Positions 59,974-64,000 of a stretch of DNA of 64,000 nucleotides are shown one piece after another; position 1 is the stretch's first letter; each line of letters starts with the position of its first letter. The translations under genes and the position numbers were made by a program. Origin of the DNA: an uncultured Eubacteriales bacterium (GTDB lineage Bacteria; Bacillota; Clostridia; Tissierellales; Peptoniphilaceae); NCBI GenBank assembly GCA_900540185.1, contig UQFH01000005.1, positions 62,001 to 126,000 on the forward strand, read 5' to 3'. The notes under the pieces are model-generated. The model searched no databases. It was not told the origin of the DNA and worked only from the letters and a program-made list of their open reading frames with translations.

Positions 59974-62900
59974 TTAAAACATACTCATCTGGTTAGTCTC
60001 TTGAAGACCACCTAGAAGATTATGTTCCTCCATAAATCTTACGCATGTGTTATTCAGTTTTGTTCGTTTTTGTAAATCTTCAACGCTTATAAATCTCTTT
60101 ATTTCTCTTTCCTTTACAATATTCTCACTCACGGATTCGCCGAGACTCGGGATTGTTGAAAGTGGCGGCAAAATTCCGTCCTCTGAAACCGCAAATCTTG
60201 CCGATTCCGATTTATAAAGATCCACATTGTCACATTTAAATCCTCTCAAATACATCTCGCGCGCAATGTCATAAACTTTTAAAATTTCTTCTTCCTTCTT
60301 CGTGTTTTTTGGAAGCGATTTAAGTTCATTCATTCTTTCGTTTATCGCATCGAGTCCGCTTGAAATGATTTCCATTTCGAAATTGTCCTTTTTGGTGCTT
60401 AAGAAAGTCGCATAAAATTCTCTCGGATAGTGTAGCTTGTACCATGCAAGTCTGAATGAAAGCATGACATATGCTACGGCGTGTGCCTTCGGGAACATGT
60501 ATTTAATCTTGTTGCACGAGTCGATATACCACTCCGGCAAATTGTGCGCTCTCATTTTCTCCTCGTCTTCCGGTGTGAGAGGTTTTCCCTTTCTCACCTT
60601 TTCCATCGTAAAGAAAGAAAAATCGTTTGGAAGTCCCGCATTTAAAAGATAGGTCATTATGTCCTCTCTCGTTGCGATAACGTCTGCAATTTTGCAAGTA
60701 CCTTCACGCACGAGAATCTGTGCATTGTTTGTCCAAACGTCAGTCCCGTGACTGAGACCGGAAATTCTTATTAAATCCGAAAAAAGTTGCGGCTGCGTTT
60801 CGACGAGCATATTTCGAACAAAATCCGTTCCGAATTCAGGAATTCCAAATGTTGAAACTTCCGAGCCAAGTTCTTCTTTCGTTAAACCAAGTGGTTCAGT
60901 CGACACAAACATCTTTAAAATTTCCGGGTCGTCGAGCTTTATAGAATCGCTCTTAACTCCGGTCAAATCTTCAAGCATCCTTATCATAGTCGGACCGTCG
61001 TGCCCAAGAATGTCAAGTTTTAAAATGTTCGAGTGGAGTGCTTTATACGCAAAGTGCGTCGTAAAAACTCCCGTCGACGCGTCGTCCGCCGGATATTGTA
61101 TCGGCGAGAAATCGTGGATGTCCTTGTTTTTCGGAACAATCATAATCCCCCCCGGATGTTGTCCGGTGGTCCTTTTAATACCTACTATACCGTTTATAAG
61201 TCGATTTATTTCAGCTTCGGAGACCACTTCTCCGTGTTCTTCGAAATAGTTTTTTACATATCCGTATCCGACCTTGTCCTGAATCTTTGCAAGCGTTCCC
61301 GCTCTAAACACATAGCCCTCACCGAAAAGTTCTTCGACAAATTTATGTGCCACACTTTGATATTCGCCCGCAAAGTTGAGGTCGATATCCGGCTCTTTGT
61401 CCCCGTTAAAACCCAAAAATGTTTCAAAAGGAATATTAAATCCGTCTTTTTTAAGCGGCTCACCGCACACCGGACACACCTCGTCCGGCATATCGATTCC
61501 GACATTGTACTCGCCGTTTGTAAAGAACTTGCTGTACTTACATTTTTTGCAAACATAATGCGGCGGAAGCGGATTTACCTCGGTGATATCGCTCATCGTT
61601 GCCGCAAAACTCGAGCCGACCGAACCACGGCTTCCGACGAGATAACCGTCGGAGTTCGACTTGTTAACGAGCTTCTTTGCAATGATATACATGACGGAGT
61701 AGCCGTTTCCGATTATAGAATGCAGCTCTTTTTCGAGTCTTTTATCGACAATCTCCGGAAGCGGATCTCCATAAATTTTCTTTGCATTTCCGATACATGT
61801 ATTTCGAAGTTCATCTTCCGAGCCTTCGATAATAGGCGGAAATTTTTCACGCGGTATCGCTCTCATAGTTTCCACTTCGTCGAGTAACCAATTGGAATTT
61901 GTGACCACAATTTCCTCTTTTTTGTCGTACGGGATATAATCGAGCCCGTCCATAATCTCTTGTGTGGTTTTTATATATAGCGGCGGTGCAGAGTCGGCCC
62001 TGAAGTCTCCTCGACTTTTTCCCAAAATCTTACGATATATAACATCTTCCGGCGTTTTCTCATACACATTGCCGCCCGCAATCATCTTCATATTTGCGTT
62101 CGATAAAAATTCGAAATATCCTCCTAGAACATTCGAAATATTTGAAATTTGGGGATACTTCGCACCCAAAAGACCGGCGTAGTGTTCGGTCGGTTGCACT
62201 TCGCAAAAATCGTATTTCTCAAGGCGGCTCTTTATGTCCGAATAGAGAAAACCGTCGGAGTAATACGAGAAAATTTCGCCTTTAACCGCTTCAGCGCCGA
62301 TGATAAGCCCCTCTCTGTGCTCCATCAAATCCGACAAACTGACGCGCGGAACTTTGTTGAAGTTCTCGGTGCAGCTCTTTGTGATTATGAGATATAAATT
62401 TTTAAGACCGACTTTGTTCTTCGCGTAAAGAAGCATACGATAGCTCGTGCGCCTGTCTTCGTACGAAACTTTGTAAAGGTCGGAATAATTTTCGATTTTC
62501 CCCGAAGTCTTTAGCATTGTCATCATATTTATGAAAAGGTGCGCAGTTGCTTCGGCGTCGTCAACCGCTCTGTGGTGGCTGACAAGTCTGATGTTTAGCT
62601 TGTCCGTCAAAGTGTCGAGCTTATAATTTCTGACCCCTTCAACCAAATCGCGTGCCATCTTCATCGTGTCCGCAAACGGATTTTTTATCTCGATGCCGAA
62701 CTTCAAAAACTTCTGCTTAATAAACCCGACGTCGAAGTTTGCATTGTGCGCAACTAGCACACACCCTTCGATAAATGCGAGAAAATCATCCTTGATGTCC
62801 TCAAAATACGGCTCATTTTTTACGAGCTCGTCGTCGATACTCGTGAGATTTGAAATGACAGTCGGAATCGGCGACTTCGGTTTTATGAGTTGATTGTATC

Positions 62901-64000
62901 TCTCGATAATCTCGCCGTCTCTGACCTTAACAGCGACGATTTCAATGAGCTCACATTCGTAAGGATTGAGCCCCGTGGTTTCGATATCGAAAACCACATA
63001 GTCGCCGCTATTTTCACTATAATCCTGAACATATTTTTCGGTGTCATCAAAAAAGTTCGCTTCCATGCCATAGCCGATTTTAAAAGTCTCGTCGCCCATG
63101 TCCATGACGTTTGGATATGCTTGAACGCACGCATTGTCGGTAATAAAAATCCCGCGGTGTCCCATTTGTTTATAGATGCCGACCAAATCCTCCGGCTCAA
63201 TCGAACCCTCGAGAAGACTCATCTTCGTGTGCGCATGAATCTCTACACGTTTGTTCACGCTCTCGTCGATTTTCAAGGGTTTAGGAAGCACCTCATAGTT
63301 GCGCATAATAATAGCCATTTGGTGGTCGAATTTGTCATATTTATATTCGCCGTTTAAACGCAGTCTCGTGCCGTTTTTAACGGAATTGTCGAACTCGTCG
63401 TTTTGCTCATCGCGCAAAAAACATTTTACACAGAGGCTCTCCGTGCCGTCGTACACAAAAAACTTGACAATCTTTAGTCCTTCAGTCCTCGTGTCCGTCT
63501 TTGAAATCGAAAAAACTTCCCCCTCAATAGTCGGGAAAGTGTCTTCTTCAGCGAGCTCTTTAATCTTTATAACTTCGCCGAATTTGTTTGTCTTCGGCTT
63601 ATAATAAGTCTTTTTTTGCGGCTTGTCATTTGACTTTTTATCCTTCGACTCTTTTTTAAGATTCTCCATAATCGTCTGATGGTTATCGACGTAACTCGCA
63701 TCCTCATTTTCGATTTTGGCTTTGAAGTCCTCGTATTCACCCTCCGAAGTGTTGTTTATAGTCTCCTCAATCATCGCAAGGTCGTAGTCCTCGTCCTCAA
63801 GTTCATTCAAATTTCTCGAAAAATTGTCAATCGAAATCGTATATGCCGGGAAATAATCGCTGAATTTATTTTTTAAAAACGAAATATCCTCATTTGAAAG
63901 CTCCATATCCGAAGTCGAGAAAATGTCAAGTTCCTTTGTTTTTTCGTACAGAACCGCCTTGTCGATTCGAAAACCTCTTTCACTATAAAATTTTCTGTCC
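59974..64000 (-). CDS. polC: DNA polymerase III alpha subunit, Gram-positive PolC (5' end outside window)
   Basis: The frame is open to the right edge, so the ATG at 63906 is internal; about 1341 residues are visible of the usual ~1430. In order are an OB-fold region, a PHP domain (VEIHAHTKMS near 63240) and an inserted DEDDh exonuclease (FDIETTGLNP, HNANFDVGF, HHRAVDDAEA). The zinc module (CKKCKYSKFF and CPVCG) and polymerase motifs PDIDLNFAGEYQ, TTGQHPGGIMIVP and LDILGHDGPTMIR follow, and the protein ends in NQMSMF, a beta-clamp-binding tail. Several PHP metal ligands are replaced (see findings). It is the replicative polymerase of low-GC Gram-positives. Confidence 0.97.
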   Translation of the reverse strand, partial: DRKFYSERGFRIDKAVLYEKTKELDIFSTSDMELSNEDISFLKNKFSDYFPAYTISIDNFSRNLNELEDEDYDLAMIEETINNTSEGEYEDFKAKIENEDASYVDNHQTIMENLKKESKDKKSNDKPQKKTYYKPKTNKFGEVIKIKELAEEDTFPTIEGEVFSISKTDTRTEGLKIVKFFVYDGTESLCVKCFLRDEQNDEFDNSVKNGTRLRLNGEYKYDKFDHQMAIIMRNYEVLPKPLKIDESVNKRVEIHAHTKMSLLEGSIEPEDLVGIYKQMGHRGIFITDNACVQAYPNVMDMGDETFKIGYGMEANFFDDTEKYVQDYSENSGDYVVFDIETTGLNPYECELIEIVAVKVRDGEIIERYNQLIKPKSPIPTVISNLTSIDDELVKNEPYFEDIKDDFLAFIEGCVLVAHNANFDVGFIKQKFLKFGIEIKNPFADTMKMARDLVEGVRNYKLDTLTDKLNIRLVSHHRAVDDAEATAHLFINMMTMLKTSGKIENYSDLYKVSYEDRRTSYRMLLYAKNKVGLKNLYLIITKSCTENFNKVPRVSLSDLMEHREGLIIGAEAVKGEIFSYYSDGFLYSDIKSRLEKYDFCEVQPTEHYAGLLGAKYPQISNISNVLGGYFEFLSNANMKMIAGGNVYEKTPEDVIYRKILGKSRGDFRADSAPPLYIKTTQEIMDGLDYIPYDKKEEIVVTNSNWLLDEVETMRAIPREKFPPIIEGSEDELRNTCIGNAKKIYGDPLPEIVDKRLEKELHSIIGNGYSVMYIIAKKLVNKSNSDGYLVGSRGSVGSSFAATMSDITEVNPLPPHYVCKKCKYSKFFTNGEYNVGIDMPDEVCPVCGEPLKKDGFNIPFETFLGFNGDKEPDIDLNFAGEYQSVAHKFVEELFGEGYVFRAGTLAKIQDKVGYGYVKNYFEEHGEVVSEAEINRLINGIVGIKRTTGQHPGGIMIVPKNKDIHDFSPIQYPADDASTGVFTTHFAYKALHSNILKLDILGHDGPTMIRMLEDLTGVKSDSIKLDDPEILKMFVSTEPLGLTKEELGSEVSTFGIPEFGTDFVRNMLVETQPQLFSDLIRISGLSHGTDVWTNNAQILVREGTCKIADVIATREDIMTYLLNAGLPNDFSFFTMEKVRKGKPLTPEDEEKMRAHNLPEWYIDSCNKIKYMFPKAHAVAYVMLSFRLAWYKLHYPREFYATFLSTKKDNFEMEIISSGLDAINERMNELKSLPKNTKKEEEILKVYDIAREMYLRGFKCDNVDLYKSESARFAVSEDGILPPLSTIPSLGESVSENIVKEREIKRFISVEDLQKRTKLNNTCVRFMEEHNLLGGLQETNQMSMF

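Noticed and set aside
61033..61887. Long plus-strand open frame (284 codons) opposite polC
   Set aside because: It lies entirely within conserved PolC motifs on the other strand, has no ribosome site and a shadow-like amino-acid composition (many Phe, Arg, Cys, His).
63904..63906. ATG at 63906 as the start of polC
   Set aside because: The frame stays open upstream to the window edge and PolC proteins are longer at the N-terminus; no ribosome site precedes this ATG.

Overview
The window looks like the core chromosome of an anaerobic, low-GC Firmicute of the Clostridia/Tissierellia type. The signs are a SCIFF peptide with its radical-SAM maturase beside yajC-secDF, a Gram-positive PolC, an ileS T-box leader, strong GGAGG ribosome sites, and gene orders such as polC-nusA-ylxR-infB-rbfA-nrnA-truB-ribF-rpsO and ruvCAB-spoIID-queA-tgt-yajC. 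A relative of Peptoniphilus, Anaerococcus or Parvimonas is my best guess, but the family assignment is inference. I see no rRNA, tRNA, insertion sequence, prophage or CRISPR array.

Of 62 genes, 59 lie on the minus strand and only three on plus (recX, a GIY-YIG protein and a YceG-like membrane protein). Replication therefore probably enters from the right edge. Genes are tightly packed, often with stop/start overlaps, and no gene-free stretch exceeds about 240 bases. Reading in the direction of transcription (right to left): polC (its 5' end lies outside the window); the nusA-ylxR-infB-rbfA-nrnA-truB-ribF translation operon, with rpsO on its own promoter; a cell-envelope and signalling block (RluA-type pseudouridine synthase, nagZ, a response regulator/histidine kinase/lipoprotein set, a membrane protein); an FHA-FtsW/RodA-PBP elongation or division cluster; a CBS-ACT protein; the recombination and tRNA-queuosine operon ruvCAB-spoIID-queA-tgt; yajC-scfA-scfB-secD-secF; recJ-rel-dtd; a nitroreductase with fsa-glpX; rpmE; prmC-prfA with two flavin/NAD oxidoreductase-like genes; the T-box controlled ileS operon; a small operon of unknown proteins; and a run of about 12 kb, pnp-dut-uppP-ftsK-rimO-pgsA-pncC-recA-sbcD-like-rad50-like, that leaves at the left edge.

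The points most worth a second look are: (1) a T-box that reads tRNA-Ile and appears to drive not only ileS but also a divergent RelA/SpoT-like protein; (2) a Rad50-like ATPase that stops just after its zinc hook and is followed by two small overlapping coiled-coil ORFs, next to recA and an Mre11/SbcD-like nuclease; (3) a SCIFF peptide with seven cysteines instead of six and a terminator separating it from its maturase; (4) a PolC whose PHP metal site looks destroyed while its exonuclease and polymerase motifs are intact; (5) a membrane-anchored YceG/LysM-like domain without the MltG catalytic domain.
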